This document shows, one piece after another, positions 28,875 to 36,947 of a stretch of 36,947 nucleotides of DNA. A program made the translations under genes and the position numbers. The notes beneath the pieces are model-generated. The model ran no database searches. It was not told the origin of the DNA and worked only from the letters and a program-made list of their open reading frames with translations. This DNA comes from an uncultured Streptococcus sp. Its GTDB lineage: Bacteria; Bacillota; Bacilli; Lactobacillales; Streptococcaceae. Each line of letters begins with the position of its first letter. Within the stretch, counting starts at the first letter, position 1. Location of the stretch: assembly GCA_934229725.1 (NCBI GenBank), contig CAKQDX010000019.1, forward strand, positions 1 through 36,947, written 5' to 3'.

Positions 28875-31379
28875 ATGCAAGAATATTATTTTTCAGGAAC
28901 TATTCAACGTGTCATTTTTGAAAATGCCAGTAATTTCTTTCGTATCCTACTCTTAGAGATTGACGAAACTGACAGTGACTTTGAAGACTATGAAATCATT
29001 GTTACGGGAACCATGGGAGATGTCATGGAGGGGGAAGATTATACCTTCTGGGGTCAGCTAACCAACCACCCAAAATACGGCGAACAGCTACAAATGACTC
29101 GCTACGAACGTTCAAAACCGTCTGCCAGTGGCCTTATCAAGTATTTCTCTAGCGACAATTTTAAGGGAATCGGTAAGAAAACAGCTGAGCGCATTGTCGA
29201 TCTTTATGGAGAAGATCCTATCGACAAGATTCTCGAGGACCCTAGCAAGTTAGAGCAGATTCCTAACCTTTCAAAGATTAACCGAGAAGCCTTTGTTGCA
29301 AAGTTAAAAATCAATTATGGGACCGAGCAAATCTTGTCCAAGCTTTCGGGCTATGGATTGACACCAAAGGCTGCCTCACAAATTTTCAATCAATACAAGG
29401 AAGAATCACTCAACCTTATCGAAGAACATCCCTATCTCTTGGTAGAGGAAGTTCAGGGGATTGGATTTAAGATGGCCGATCAGTTGGCTGAACGTCTGGG
29501 GATTGCTAGTGATGCTCCTGAACGTCTACGAGCCGCCTTAATACATTGCCTGCTAGAGGCCTGTATGGAAGAGGGGGACACCTACATCGAAGCCAAAGCT
29601 TTGCTCGAAAGGACGATTATCCTTTTGGAGGGTGCCCGCCAGATTGAGCTTGACCCTGCCTTGGTTGCTCACCAATTAACTAACCTCATCCAAGAAGACA
29701 AGGTGCAAAATATAGAGACTAAAATCTTTGATAATACCCTATATTTTGCGGAACAGGGCATCTATACCCACCTGAGTCGTATCATGAAAGACCAGCCTAA
29801 CATAAGTGCTGAGGACAAAATTCAAGATAGTCTTGAAGGGGTGGAGGAAGAGCTTGGAATCACCTATGACAGGGTTCAGAAAGATGCCATTATTAAAGCC
29901 CTACAAAGCAAGGTCTTCATCCTTACGGGTGGACCTGGAACAGGAAAAACAACTGTCATCAACGGTATTATTAAAACCTATGCTGACCTTCATGGTTTAG
30001 ACCTCAAAAAATCTGATTTACCCATTATTTTAGCGGCGCCAACGGGACGGGCTGCTCGTCGGATGAACGAACTCACCCAACTCCCTAGCGCCACTATCCA
30101 TAGACATTTGGGGCTTAATAGCGAGGATGATTTCAAGACCTTGGAGGACTATCTCGATTGCGATTTGATTATCATTGATGAGTTCTCTATGGTTGATACT
30201 TGGTTGGCCAATCAACTCTTTGAGAGCATTGCGGACTCTACTCAGGTTATCATTGTGGGTGACCAAGACCAACTGCCTTCCGTAGGACCTGGACAAGTAT
30301 TGGCTGACCTCTTACAAATCAGTGAGATCCCTAAGGTTTCGCTGACCAAGATTTTCAGGCAATCTGAGGACTCCACCATCGTTACCCTGGCTAGTCAAAT
30401 GCGTCAAGGCCAACTACCTGCTGATTTCGCAGAGAAAAAGGCAGATCGCTCTTACTTTGAAGCCAATGCCAACTATATTCCACAGATGGTTCCTAAAATT
30501 GTCTCAGCAGCCATAAAGAGCGGGATTGCTGCTCAGGATGTGCAGATTCTGGCGCCCATGTACCGAGGACAGGCTGGTATCAACAATCTCAATACCATTA
30601 TGCAGGACCTACTCAACCCCCAAGAAAAGGCCAATCAATTTGCCTTCAATGACATCTTCTTCCGTAAGAACGACAAGATTCTCCATCTGGTTAATGATAC
30701 AGAACTCAATGTCTTCAACGGTGATATCGGCATCATTACTGACCTCATCCCTGGTAAATATACTGAAAGCAAGCAGGACGAAATTTACATGTCCTTTGAT
30801 GGCAATGAGGTTATCTATCCTCGTAACGAATGGAATAAGATTACTCTGGCCTATGCCATGTCAATCCACAAATCCCAAGGGAGTGAGTTCCCAGTGGTTA
30901 TCCTTCCCATCACACGCCAAAGTGGTCGTATGTTACAGCGTAACCTCATCTATACTGCTATCACACGAGCCAAGAGTAAACTAGTTATGCTAGGGGAAAT
31001 CGCTGCCTTTGATTATGCCGTTCACAACGAAGGCGCCAAACGCAATACCTATCTCATCCAACGTTTTGAACAAACTTATACACAAGCTGTTGATAAGTCT
31101 GTCGAAAAGATTGTTAAAAACGAGTCAAAAGACGCCTCCAATCAAACAAAAACGAAAAAGGCTGACCCCTCAGAAAGCCTTGAAAACAAAGGATTCTCAG
31201 AAAATATCAATCCAGATAAAACTCTTATCAACACTTATTCACAACCTGTGGATAAGTCTGTTAACAAACCTGTGCAAACAGAAGAAAACTATCGTTTAAC
31301 TGAAGACAATTGGGCAACTATAGATCCAATAATTGGTCTCAGCGAAGATGATATTGCAGCCTTTTTTAACAGCAACTAA
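28875..31379 (+). CDS. recD2: ATP-dependent RecD2 helicase
   Basis: An 834-residue RecD2-type 5'-3' helicase. Residues 1-~90 are the OB-like N-domain. Helix-hairpin-helix segments follow (FKGIGKKTAERI, VQGIGFKMADQLAERL). The motor has Walker A LTGGPGTGKTTVING, motif II IIDEFSMVD, GDQDQLPSVGPG, and motif VI-like YTAITRAKSKL. The last ~110 residues are low-complexity, rich in Lys/Asn/Ser, with a duplicated segment QAVDKSVEK / QPVDKSVNK. That duplication coincides with DnaA-box-like DNA (31076-31255). The extreme C-terminus DDIAAFF resembles a protein-docking peptide. RecD2 acts in repair and replication-fork processing without RecBC. The ATG follows AGGAAAAC. Confidence 0.95.
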   Translation: MQEYYFSGTIQRVIFENASNFFRILLLEIDETDSDFEDYEIIVTGTMGDVMEGEDYTFWGQLTNHPKYGEQLQMTRYERSKPSASGLIKYFSSDNFKGIGKKTAERIVDLYGEDPIDKILEDPSKLEQIPNLSKINREAFVAKLKINYGTEQILSKLSGYGLTPKAASQIFNQYKEESLNLIEEHPYLLVEEVQGIGFKMADQLAERLGIASDAPERLRAALIHCLLEACMEEGDTYIEAKALLERTIILLEGARQIELDPALVAHQLTNLIQEDKVQNIETKIFDNTLYFAEQGIYTHLSRIMKDQPNISAEDKIQDSLEGVEEELGITYDRVQKDAIIKALQSKVFILTGGPGTGKTTVINGIIKTYADLHGLDLKKSDLPIILAAPTGRAARRMNELTQLPSATIHRHLGLNSEDDFKTLEDYLDCDLIIIDEFSMVDTWLANQLFESIADSTQVIIVGDQDQLPSVGPGQVLADLLQISEIPKVSLTKIFRQSEDSTIVTLASQMRQGQLPADFAEKKADRSYFEANANYIPQMVPKIVSAAIKSGIAAQDVQILAPMYRGQAGINNLNTIMQDLLNPQEKANQFAFNDIFFRKNDKILHLVNDTELNVFNGDIGIITDLIPGKYTESKQDEIYMSFDGNEVIYPRNEWNKITLAYAMSIHKSQGSEFPVVILPITRQSGRMLQRNLIYTAITRAKSKLVMLGEIAAFDYAVHNEGAKRNTYLIQRFEQTYTQAVDKSVEKIVKNESKDASNQTKTKKADPSESLENKGFSENINPDKTLINTYSQPVDKSVNKPVQTEENYRLTEDNWATIDPIIGLSEDDIAAFFNSN
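31076..31255. promoter_or_regulatory. Cluster of DnaA-box-like 9-mers inside the recD2 3' end
   Basis: Five sites resemble TTATCCACA: TTATACACA (31076-31084), TGTTGATAA (31088-31096, reverse strand), TTATCAACA (31225-31233), TTATTCACA (31235-31243) and TGTGGATAA (31247-31255, reverse strand, a perfect match). Two head-to-head pairs share the same 3-nt gap. DnaA binding is predicted from the consensus only. Function could be DnaA titration or control of a nearby process. Confidence 0.55.
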
Positions 31380-31380
31380 A

Positions 31381-31430
31381 GAAAAAGACTTGGAAAGTGG
31401 CTCATTCAGAGCAACTCCAAGTCTTTTCAT
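31381..31430. terminator. Bidirectional terminator between recD2 and azlD
   Basis: An 11-bp perfect stem (AAAAGACTTGG / CCAAGTCTTTT) with a 23-nt loop that can pair further, T-rich on both sides. Confidence 0.8.
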
Positions 31431-31433
31431 TTA

Positions 31434-31760
31434 CTAAAATACTAATCGAATCAGGGCTATGGACACAATACCAACGATTACTGCATAGAGCAGATTTTTG
31501 CTCTTAAAGGCTACAATTACCGTTGGCACAGTAGCCAGTATTTCCATCCACTTAAACTGTGGCAAGTGACCAATCTTCTCAGCCGTGAGACTAGAGAGAA
31601 TCAGGGCAAAAAGGATAGAAACTGGTAAGTAATGCAAAAATCGAACAACGATATCTGGTAAGCCCTTGTATTTCACTAAAACAAAGGGGAGCACACGAGG
31701 AACCCAGCTGACCACAAACCCAAGTAGGATAGCAATGAGAATAAACTTATTGACGGCCAT
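31434..31760 (-). CDS. azlD: AzlD-family branched-chain amino acid transport subunit
   Basis: A 108-residue protein with four hydrophobic segments, starting MAVNKFILIAILLGF. It has the size and topology of AzlD, the small partner of AzlC in branched-chain amino acid or azaleucine export. It overlaps the azlC 3' end by 14 nt. ATG 31760 is preferred over the adjacent in-frame GTG at 31763. It ends at the terminator shared with recD2. Confidence 0.88.
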   Translation of the reverse strand: MAVNKFILIAILLGFVVSWVPRVLPFVLVKYKGLPDIVVRFLHYLPVSILFALILSSLTAEKIGHLPQFKWMEILATVPTVIVAFKSKNLLYAVIVGIVSIALIRLVF

Positions 31761-32439
31761 CACACATCACCCCCACACTACATCCAATCAAAGTAGCCAC
31801 TAGGACTGCCAAAGATTCTGATAAGACAATACTAAAGCTCAGATAAGCCACCGCAATAGAAAGTAGGATCAAGAGTAGCTTACGCAATCCCTCACCTAAC
31901 AAGGCATCAATCTGGCTACTTAACAAACCTATAAACATGGCAATCAAAGCAAAATCCAAGCCAAAAAGCTCAGGATTAGGAATCATTGAACCAATCAAGC
32001 AACCAATTACTGACGATACAATCCAAACCAGATAACTGAAAATATTGTTACCATGCATCCAGTTAGCAGAAATATCTTTATGATGCACATATTCGCCCAA
32101 CAAGACACCGTAACTTTCATCCGTAATCAGACTACCAATTCCCAGCTGATTCCAGAGACTTGTTTTTGGAAAAATCGTCGTTGCATGTAAACTCATCAAC
32201 ATGTTACGCAAATTAACCAAGAAAACAGTCAAGGTTAACTCACCCAAGCCGGCCCCTGCAACTACTAAGGCACACATGGCAAACTGAGCCGACCCACCAT
32301 AGACCAAGGCACACATGAGGCCAACCTCAAGAGCTGATAGTCCCGAAGCCGCTGCTACCACACCAAAGGCAAGTCCAATAGCCACATAGCCTAAAGCTGT
32401 CGGTACCGCAGCTTTTACACCTAAACGAAAGTCAGACAC
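31747..32439 (-). CDS. azlC: AzlC-family branched-chain amino acid exporter
   Basis: A 230-residue membrane protein with 6-7 hydrophobic segments. It carries the AzlC features GYVAIGLAFGVVAAASGLS, YGGSAQFAM and LRNMLMSLH, and ITDESYGV. AzlCD pairs export branched-chain amino acids. GTG 32439 was chosen as start because AAAGGA lies 6 nt upstream; the TTG at 32445 would directly abut that site. It follows tsaD after a hairpin that lacks a T-run, so read-through from the t6A operon is possible. Confidence 0.9.
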   Translation of the reverse strand: MSDFRLGVKAAVPTALGYVAIGLAFGVVAAASGLSALEVGLMCALVYGGSAQFAMCALVVAGAGLGELTLTVFLVNLRNMLMSLHATTIFPKTSLWNQLGIGSLITDESYGVLLGEYVHHKDISANWMHGNNIFSYLVWIVSSVIGCLIGSMIPNPELFGLDFALIAMFIGLLSSQIDALLGEGLRKLLLILLSIAVAYLSFSIVLSESLAVLVATLIGCSVGVMCDGRQ

Positions 32440-32457
32440 ACACAATCCTTTCTAAAG

Positions 32458-32486
32458 GAACCTCTTACCAGACTAGTAAGAGGTTC
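32458..32486 (-). other. 11-bp hairpin between tsaD and azlC
   Basis: GAACCTCTTAC / GTAAGAGGTTC is a perfect 11-bp stem with a 7-nt loop. On the minus strand it is followed by CTTTAG rather than a T-run. It may be a weak terminator or attenuator, and it stands 6 nt before the azlC ribosome binding site. Confidence 0.55.
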
Positions 32487-32489
32487 TTC

Positions 32490-33503
32490 TTATTCTTCAA
32501 ATCCTGCAAAGGCTAGACTTGGTTTGGCATTCAAGTCCAAGTCAGCAAAATGTTTCTTGTCACATTCAATAGCTGCTGCTAAGGCAATCATGCCAGCATT
32601 ATCACCACAGAGACGTAAAGGTGGGATGACTACATCCACATCTGTTATTTCTTCAGCCAAACGTTCACGTAAGCCCTGATTAGCTGCCACGCCACCAGCC
32701 ACAACAAGTGTCTTGACAGGGTAACGCTCCAAGGCTTTCTTGGTCTTAGCTAGGAGAATATCCAACACAGCCGCTTGGAAGGAAGCACAAAGGTCTTCTT
32801 TGACTAGAAGGTCTCCCTTTTGTTCTGCATTGTGATGCAAATTGATAAAGGCTGACTTTAAGCCTGAAAATGAAAATTCCAAGTTTTCTTCTTTAATCAT
32901 GGCACGTGGGAAATCATAAACATCCTGACCCTGATGAGCTAACTCGTCAATTTCACGTCCGGCCGGATAGGTCAATCCCATCACACGACCAACCTTGTCA
33001 TAAGCCTCACCAACCGCATCATCACGTGTTTCACCAACAATCTTGTAGTTTCCTGGCTCTGACACGTAAACCAACTCCGTATGTCCCCCAGACACCAAAA
33101 GTGCTAAGAGGGGATATTCTAACTCTTGAACTTCACGCGCCGCCATCAGATGCCCAGCCATATGATTAACTGGAATCAAAGGCAAACCATGAGCCCAAGC
33201 AAAGGCCTTAGCCGCTGCCATGCCAACTAAGAGTGCCCCGACCAAACCAGGACCATAGGTTACCGCTACAGCATCTAGTTGTTCAGCACTAATGCCTGCC
33301 TCAGACAAGGCATCCTTAATACAAAGCGTCACCACTTCTACATGGTGACGACTAGCCACCTCAGGAACAACACCACCAAAACGTTTATGGCTTTCCACCT
33401 GACTGGCAATAATATTACTTAAAAGTTCCTTTTCATTTTTCAAAACGGCAACTGAAGTCTCATCACATGAGCTCTCCACTGCCAAAATATATCTATCTGC
33501 CAT
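32490..33503 (-). CDS. tsaD: tRNA N6-adenosine threonylcarbamoyltransferase TsaD
   Basis: A 337-residue TsaD, which transfers threonylcarbamoyl to A37 of ANN-reading tRNAs (t6A), using TsaB and TsaE as partners. Signature residues: LAVESSCDETSVAV at the N-terminus, the metal-binding HMAGHLMAA (HxxxH), LLVSGGHTELV, and VVAGGVAANQGLR. Its ATG shares one base with the rimI stop (TAATG). Third gene of the tsaB-rimI-tsaD operon. Confidence 0.97.
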   Translation of the reverse strand: MADRYILAVESSCDETSVAVLKNEKELLSNIIASQVESHKRFGGVVPEVASRHHVEVVTLCIKDALSEAGISAEQLDAVAVTYGPGLVGALLVGMAAAKAFAWAHGLPLIPVNHMAGHLMAAREVQELEYPLLALLVSGGHTELVYVSEPGNYKIVGETRDDAVGEAYDKVGRVMGLTYPAGREIDELAHQGQDVYDFPRAMIKEENLEFSFSGLKSAFINLHHNAEQKGDLLVKEDLCASFQAAVLDILLAKTKKALERYPVKTLVVAGGVAANQGLRERLAEEITDVDVVIPPLRLCGDNAGMIALAAAIECDKKHFADLDLNAKPSLAFAGFEE

Positions 33504-33943
33504 TAGATTTCCTCTCGCCTCATGATGACTGCATCCTCTTGAGGCTCATGATAATAATTTTTTCGAATTCCTAAACTTTCAAAACCAAATTTTCTATAAA
33601 GTGCCTGAGCGACTTGATTTGAAGCCCTAACTTCAAGAAAGATTGGTTCACTACGCTCTTCCAAATGCTTCATCAGCTGACTGGCATAACCACGTCCCTG
33701 ATAAGCTTTTAGAACGGCAATATTAGTCACCTCAAGCTCACCTACTAAATTTTGAAGGGCTAAAAAACCAACAACTTCTTCCTGATTATATACATAGAAA
33801 TATTCTGTAGTCTCCAAATCCAAGTCCGCTGCCACTTGCTCTATGGTCCAAGGAGATTTGTCATAAACATCCGATAAAATCTGGTAAACCAGTTGGGCCT
33901 GTTCCTGACCACTCAATCTAGACACGCTTGATGTAGTTGTCAC
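33503..33943 (-). CDS. rimI: Ribosomal-protein-alanine N-acetyltransferase RimI (GNAT)
   Basis: A 146-residue GNAT acetyltransferase with the acetyl-CoA loop in AYQGRGYASQLMKHL and the later ASNQVAQALYRKFGFE. RimI acetylates the N-terminus of ribosomal protein S18 in E. coli. In Gram-positives it lies between tsaB and tsaD, as here. GTG 33943 is the start: GAGGAG stands 7 nt before it, inside the tsaB end, giving a 26-nt overlap and coupled translation. Confidence 0.92.
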   Translation of the reverse strand: MTTTSSVSRLSGQEQAQLVYQILSDVYDKSPWTIEQVAADLDLETTEYFYVYNQEEVVGFLALQNLVGELEVTNIAVLKAYQGRGYASQLMKHLEERSEPIFLEVRASNQVAQALYRKFGFESLGIRKNYYHEPQEDAVIMRREEI

Positions 33944-34604
33944 GATTAGTCTCCTCGTGCGTCTTAAGCCAATTTTCCTCTGCCTCAACTCGCTTCAAAT
34001 AACGAGGAACAAAAGCATCCACATTAACAGCAGGCAAAGACAAGCCTAAACGACCAATTAACTGGGCTGATGGAAGGCTAGACAAGATCGTTGCCTCTGG
34101 AAGACTTTCCTTAATCTGATCCGTAAAATTAGCCACTTCACCGACAAAGGTTACCTTCTCATAAGCTTTAGCCTGCTCTAAAACATCTGCAAAAGCAGCA
34201 TGATGGTCAGAAACGATGGCTTGACCATTTTCATAAAAGCCAACGTAAACATTATTACGACGGGCATCCATAATAGGAATCACAACGCCATCAGCCGTAA
34301 GGTCTGTCAGAGCCTGTAGACTTGAAACTCCCACCAAATCAATATCAAGAGCATAGGCTAAAGTCTTGGCAGTTGCGACAGCCACACGAAGCCCCGTATA
34401 GGATCCAGGACCCTGGGCAACCACTATACGTTCTAAATCAGATGGCTGCCATCCTGCCTGAGCAACCAAAAAATCAATAGTCGGCATCAGACTAATGCTA
34501 TGGTTCTTTTTTACCGTCACAGTTGACTCTGCAACCAGATTCTCATCTTCCAACAAAGCAACTGACAAAGCCGTGCTAGAAGTATCAAATGCTAATATTT
34601 TCAT
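33918..34604 (-). CDS. tsaB: t6A biosynthesis protein TsaB
   Basis: A 228-residue TsaB, an inactive TsaD paralogue that scaffolds the t6A-forming complex. It has MKILAFDTSSTALSVAL, QGPGSYTGLRVAVATAKTLA and DARRNNVYVGFY. ATG 34604 follows AAGGAAAAAAG. A 25-residue upstream extension was rejected because it covers that site and the promoter. First gene of the operon, read divergently from rpoY-rnjA. Confidence 0.94.
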   Translation of the reverse strand: MKILAFDTSSTALSVALLEDENLVAESTVTVKKNHSISLMPTIDFLVAQAGWQPSDLERIVVAQGPGSYTGLRVAVATAKTLAYALDIDLVGVSSLQALTDLTADGVVIPIMDARRNNVYVGFYENGQAIVSDHHAAFADVLEQAKAYEKVTFVGEVANFTDQIKESLPEATILSSLPSAQLIGRLGLSLPAVNVDAFVPRYLKRVEAEENWLKTHEETNRDNYIKRV

Positions 34605-34635
34605 CTTTTTTCCTTGCTTCCTTTTATGCTTCTCT

Positions 34636-34644
34636 ATTATAACA
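34636..34644 (-). promoter_or_regulatory. tsaB operon promoter (extended -10)
   Basis: TGTTATAAT on the minus strand, 31 nt before the ATG. Confidence 0.55.
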
Positions 34645-34716
34645 CAAGTCTCTACTTCCCATAAACGAACATTTTCCAACTTTTTCCGCCATTTTCTTTA
34701 TCTACCCCCTATCTTA

Positions 34717-34725
34717 TGGTACAAT
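34717..34725 (+). promoter_or_regulatory. rpoY-rnjA promoter (extended -10)
   Basis: TGGTACAAT on the plus strand, 139 nt before the rpoY ATG, giving a leader of about 130 nt. Confidence 0.55.
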
Positions 34726-34786
34726 AATAGTAATTGCAAACGAATCAAGGCTACTAGCTATTACTCATAAAAGTGAATATCATAAC

Positions 34787-34827
34787 GTCAAGTGAATCTC
34801 TGAATGATTGACTTGACCGGTTTTTTT
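34787..34827 (+). terminator. Terminator-like hairpin in the rpoY-rnjA leader
   Basis: GTCAAGT pairs with ACTTGAC; inside it, past one G-G mismatch, AATC pairs with GATT. CGG and seven T follow. It sits 38 nt before rpoY and after the only visible promoter, so it can act as a transcription attenuator. Upstream, TAGTAAT and ATTACT (around 34729-34764) could form a second hairpin. Confidence 0.65.
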
Positions 34828-34864
34828 ATAGAATGGCAGAGCCTTTTGTAAAGAAAGGAAAACC

Positions 34865-35095
34865 ATGATTTATAAAGTTTTTTACCAAGAAACTAAAGAG
34901 CGTAACCCACGCCGTGAACAGACAAAATCACTCTACTTAGATATTGATGCAGAAAATGAGCTTGCAGGCCGTATCCAAGCTCGTCAAATTATTGAAAATA
35001 ACACCGCCTACAACATCGAATACATCGAGCTTCTTTCAGAAAAAGCTCTTGAATACGAAAAGGAAACAGGCGTTTTTGAAGTAACGGAGTTCTAA
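34865..35095 (+). CDS. rpoY: RNA polymerase epsilon subunit RpoY
   Basis: A 76-residue protein starting MIYKVFYQETKERNPRRE, with the Gln-Thr-Lys-Ser-Leu-Tyr motif and the C-terminal FEVTEF. This is the small Firmicute-specific epsilon subunit of RNA polymerase, formerly annotated as DUF1447. It lies 4 nt before rnjA, the normal arrangement. AGAAAGGAAAACC precedes the ATG. Confidence 0.94.
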   Translation: MIYKVFYQETKERNPRREQTKSLYLDIDAENELAGRIQARQIIENNTAYNIEYIELLSEKALEYEKETGVFEVTEF

Positions 35096-35099
35096 GACC

Positions 35100-36782
35100 A
35101 TGACATCAAAAATCAATCTAAAACCTGAAGAAGTTGGGGTTTATGCGATTGGTGGTTTGGGAGAAATCGGTAAGAACACCTACGGTATTGAATACCAAGA
35201 TGAGATTATCATCGTCGATGCAGGTATTAAATTCCCTGAGGATGATCTTCTCGGTATTGACTATGTTATCCCAGACTATTCTTACATCGTTGAAAACGTT
35301 GACCGTGTCAAGGCTCTTGTCATTACTCACGGCCACGAAGACCATATCGGTGGTATTCCCTTCCTTCTTAAGCAGGCAAATATCCCAATCTACGCAGGGC
35401 CGCTTGCCCTCGCCCTCATCAAAGGAAAATTGGAAGAACACGGACTACTTCGTGACGCACAACTCTATGAAATTAATGCTAATACAGAGCTTACTTTCAA
35501 AAATCTTAGCGTAACTTTTTTCCGTACGACTCACTCTATTCCAGAGCCTCTCGGAATTGTCATCCATACACCTCAAGGTAAAGTCGTTTGTACCGGTGAC
35601 TTTAAGTTCGACTTCACTCCAGTTGGTGAACCAGCAGACCTTCATCGCATGGCTGCTCTTGGTGAAGAAGGCGTCCTTTGCCTCCTCTCCGATTCAACCA
35701 ATGCCGAAGTACCAACTTTCACCAATTCTGAGAAGGTTGTTGGCCAATCCATCATGAAAATCATTGAAGGCATTCACGGACGTATTATCTTCGCTTCATT
35801 TGCCTCTAACATTTTCCGTCTTCAACAAGCTGCTGAGGCCGCTGTAAAAACCGGCCGTAAGATTGTTGTTTTTGGACGTTCTATGGAAAAAGCCATTGTC
35901 AATGGTGTAGAGCTAGGTTATATCAAGGTTCCAAAAGGAACCATCATCGATCCTAGTGAGATGAAGAATTATCATGCTAGTGAGATTCTTATCATGTGTA
36001 CCGGTTCTCAAGGAGAACCTATGGCAGCCCTAGCACGTATCGCTAATGGTATGCACCGACAAGTAACACTACAACCTGGTGACACTGTCATCTTCTCATC
36101 TAGCCCTATTCCAGGGAATACAACCAGCGTTAACCGTTTGATTAATACTATCCAAGAAGCTGGTGTAGATGTCATCCATGGTAAGATTAACAACATCCAT
36201 ACCTCTGGACACGGTGGTCAACAAGAGCAAAAACTGATGCTTCGTTTGATCAAACCAAAATTCTTTATGCCTGTTCACGGTGAATACCGTATGCAGAAAG
36301 TCCACGCAGGACTTGCAATTGACTGTGATATTCCTAAAGATAACATCTTTATCATGGAAAACGGTGATGTTCTTGCCCTAACTAAAGACTCTGCTCGTCG
36401 TGCAGGTCACTTCAATGCCCAAGACATCTATGTAGATGGTAATGGTGTCGGTGATATTGGAGCTGCAGTCCTACGTGACCGCCGAGATCTTTCCGAAGAT
36501 GGGGTTGTCCTTGCCGTAGCAACTGTTGATTTCAAATCAAAGATGATTTTGGCTGGTCCAGACATCCTCAGCCGTGGTTTCATCTACATGCGTGAATCAG
36601 GCGATCTCATTCGTGAAAGCCAACGTATTTTATTTAATGCTATTCGTATCGCCCTTAAAAATAAGGACGCTAGCATACAATCCGTTAACGGAGCTATCGT
36701 CAATGCCTTACGACCATTTCTATACGAAAAAACAGAGCGTGAGCCTATCATCATCCCAATGATTCTCACTCCTGACAAATAA
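35100..36782 (+). CDS. rnjA: Ribonuclease J1
   Basis: A 560-residue metallo-beta-lactamase/beta-CASP nuclease. RNase J1 has 5'-3' exonuclease and endonuclease activity in mRNA decay and rRNA maturation. Metal-binding motif HGHEDHIGG is at ~79; further motifs are THSIPEPLG, CTGDFKFDFTP and the beta-CASP region with HGEYRM and HTSGHGGQ. Length is typical. It is coupled to rpoY and followed by a strong terminator. Confidence 0.97.
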   Translation: MTSKINLKPEEVGVYAIGGLGEIGKNTYGIEYQDEIIIVDAGIKFPEDDLLGIDYVIPDYSYIVENVDRVKALVITHGHEDHIGGIPFLLKQANIPIYAGPLALALIKGKLEEHGLLRDAQLYEINANTELTFKNLSVTFFRTTHSIPEPLGIVIHTPQGKVVCTGDFKFDFTPVGEPADLHRMAALGEEGVLCLLSDSTNAEVPTFTNSEKVVGQSIMKIIEGIHGRIIFASFASNIFRLQQAAEAAVKTGRKIVVFGRSMEKAIVNGVELGYIKVPKGTIIDPSEMKNYHASEILIMCTGSQGEPMAALARIANGMHRQVTLQPGDTVIFSSSPIPGNTTSVNRLINTIQEAGVDVIHGKINNIHTSGHGGQQEQKLMLRLIKPKFFMPVHGEYRMQKVHAGLAIDCDIPKDNIFIMENGDVLALTKDSARRAGHFNAQDIYVDGNGVGDIGAAVLRDRRDLSEDGVVLAVATVDFKSKMILAGPDILSRGFIYMRESGDLIRESQRILFNAIRIALKNKDASIQSVNGAIVNALRPFLYEKTEREPIIIPMILTPDK

Positions 36783-36817
36783 AAAAATATGGTAGCTTTG
36801 TCGCTACCATATTTTTT
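36782..36817. terminator. rnjA terminator
   Basis: A long perfect stem (ATATGGTAGC / GCTACCATAT, extended by A/T pairs) with loop TTTGTC and T-runs in both directions. Confidence 0.92.
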
Positions 36818-36870
36818 CGGCTCCAATTCAACCAGTGTACAACCCTTCTCAACTAAAAAAAGCGCCACAA

Positions 36871-36947
36871 TGAACTGCACCCCAAAAGTTAGACAGAAAA
36901 AATCTAACTTTTGGGGTGTTTTTATTATGAAATTAACTTATGAAGAT
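36871..36947 (+). mobile_element. Left end of an IS3-family insertion sequence (truncated by the window)
   Basis: The end starts near TGAACTGCACCCC and holds a perfect 16-bp inverted repeat (36878-36893 with 36903-36918, loop 9 nt) followed by TTTTT, just before a transposase start. IS elements often carry such a hairpin to block transcription entering from outside. The TG.. end and the transposase start fit the IS3 family. The exact boundary and target-site duplication cannot be seen without the right end. Confidence 0.7.
36927..36947 (+). CDS. Transposase OrfA, first seven codons (partial)
   Basis: MKLTYED, in frame to the last base of the window. This start is familiar from IS3-family OrfA proteins of streptococci. 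GGGG lies upstream at a workable distance. Identity beyond the family cannot be judged from seven residues. Confidence 0.6.

Overview
The window reads as chromosome of a low-GC Firmicute, most likely a salivarius-group Streptococcus (S. salivarius, S. thermophilus or S. vestibularis). This rests on streptococcal gene neighbourhoods (rpsF-ssb-rpsR; zapA-cvpA next to mutS2 and rnhC-lepB-recD2; tsaB-rimI-tsaD; rpoY-rnjA), on protein sequences recognised by eye, and on promoter boxes resembling those of ComR-type pheromone regulators. No database search was possible, so the species is an inference.

Layout. 1-2020 is a small accessory block on the minus strand: a secreted thioredoxin-like bacteriocin accessory protein, two small membrane proteins, and two near-identical ComR-like box promoters, one of which precedes a 15-codon ORF. 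2.1-7.9 kb holds uvrA (minus), corA, a DUF1129-type membrane protein and a lipoprotein (plus). 8.0-9.3 kb is the rpsF-ssb-rpsR operon. 9.45-10.28 kb looks empty to an ordinary gene caller. It contains six tiny minus-strand genes, each with its own ribosome binding site and each encoding a 10-19 residue peptide around a shared RYKNGD core. They follow one consensus promoter that overlaps a perfect catabolite-response element. 10.3-13.3 kb has mutY, a 32-residue peptide gene behind a third ComR-like box, a lipoprotein and a 38-residue membrane protein. Then come polA, and a probable antimicrobial-peptide sensing and export module: one ATPase, two paralogous FtsX-type permeases, a 36-residue membrane peptide, a histidine kinase and a LuxR-type regulator. 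23.6-31.4 kb is housekeeping: mutS2, cvpA, zapA, rnhC, lepB, recD2. 31.4-34.6 kb carries azlCD and the t6A genes tsaD, rimI and tsaB. 34.7-36.8 kb is rpoY-rnjA, with a terminator-like hairpin in its leader. The window ends inside the left end of an IS3-family insertion sequence.

How the parts work together. Two themes stand out. The first is peptide biology: the RYKNGD array, a three-promoter regulon with a shared box/T-tract/-10 layout and two hydrophobic micro-ORFs, and the permease/TCS module. The second is genome maintenance: uvrA, mutY, polA, mutS2, rnhC, recD2 and ssb. Four of these (mutY, polA, mutS2, rnhC) share a TGC-TANAAT extended -10 only 6-7 nt before the ATG, so they look leaderless. 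The disordered tail of recD2 carries a cluster of DnaA-box-like 9-mers.

The strongest candidate for an undescribed system is the RYKNGD micro-gene array at 9556-10206.
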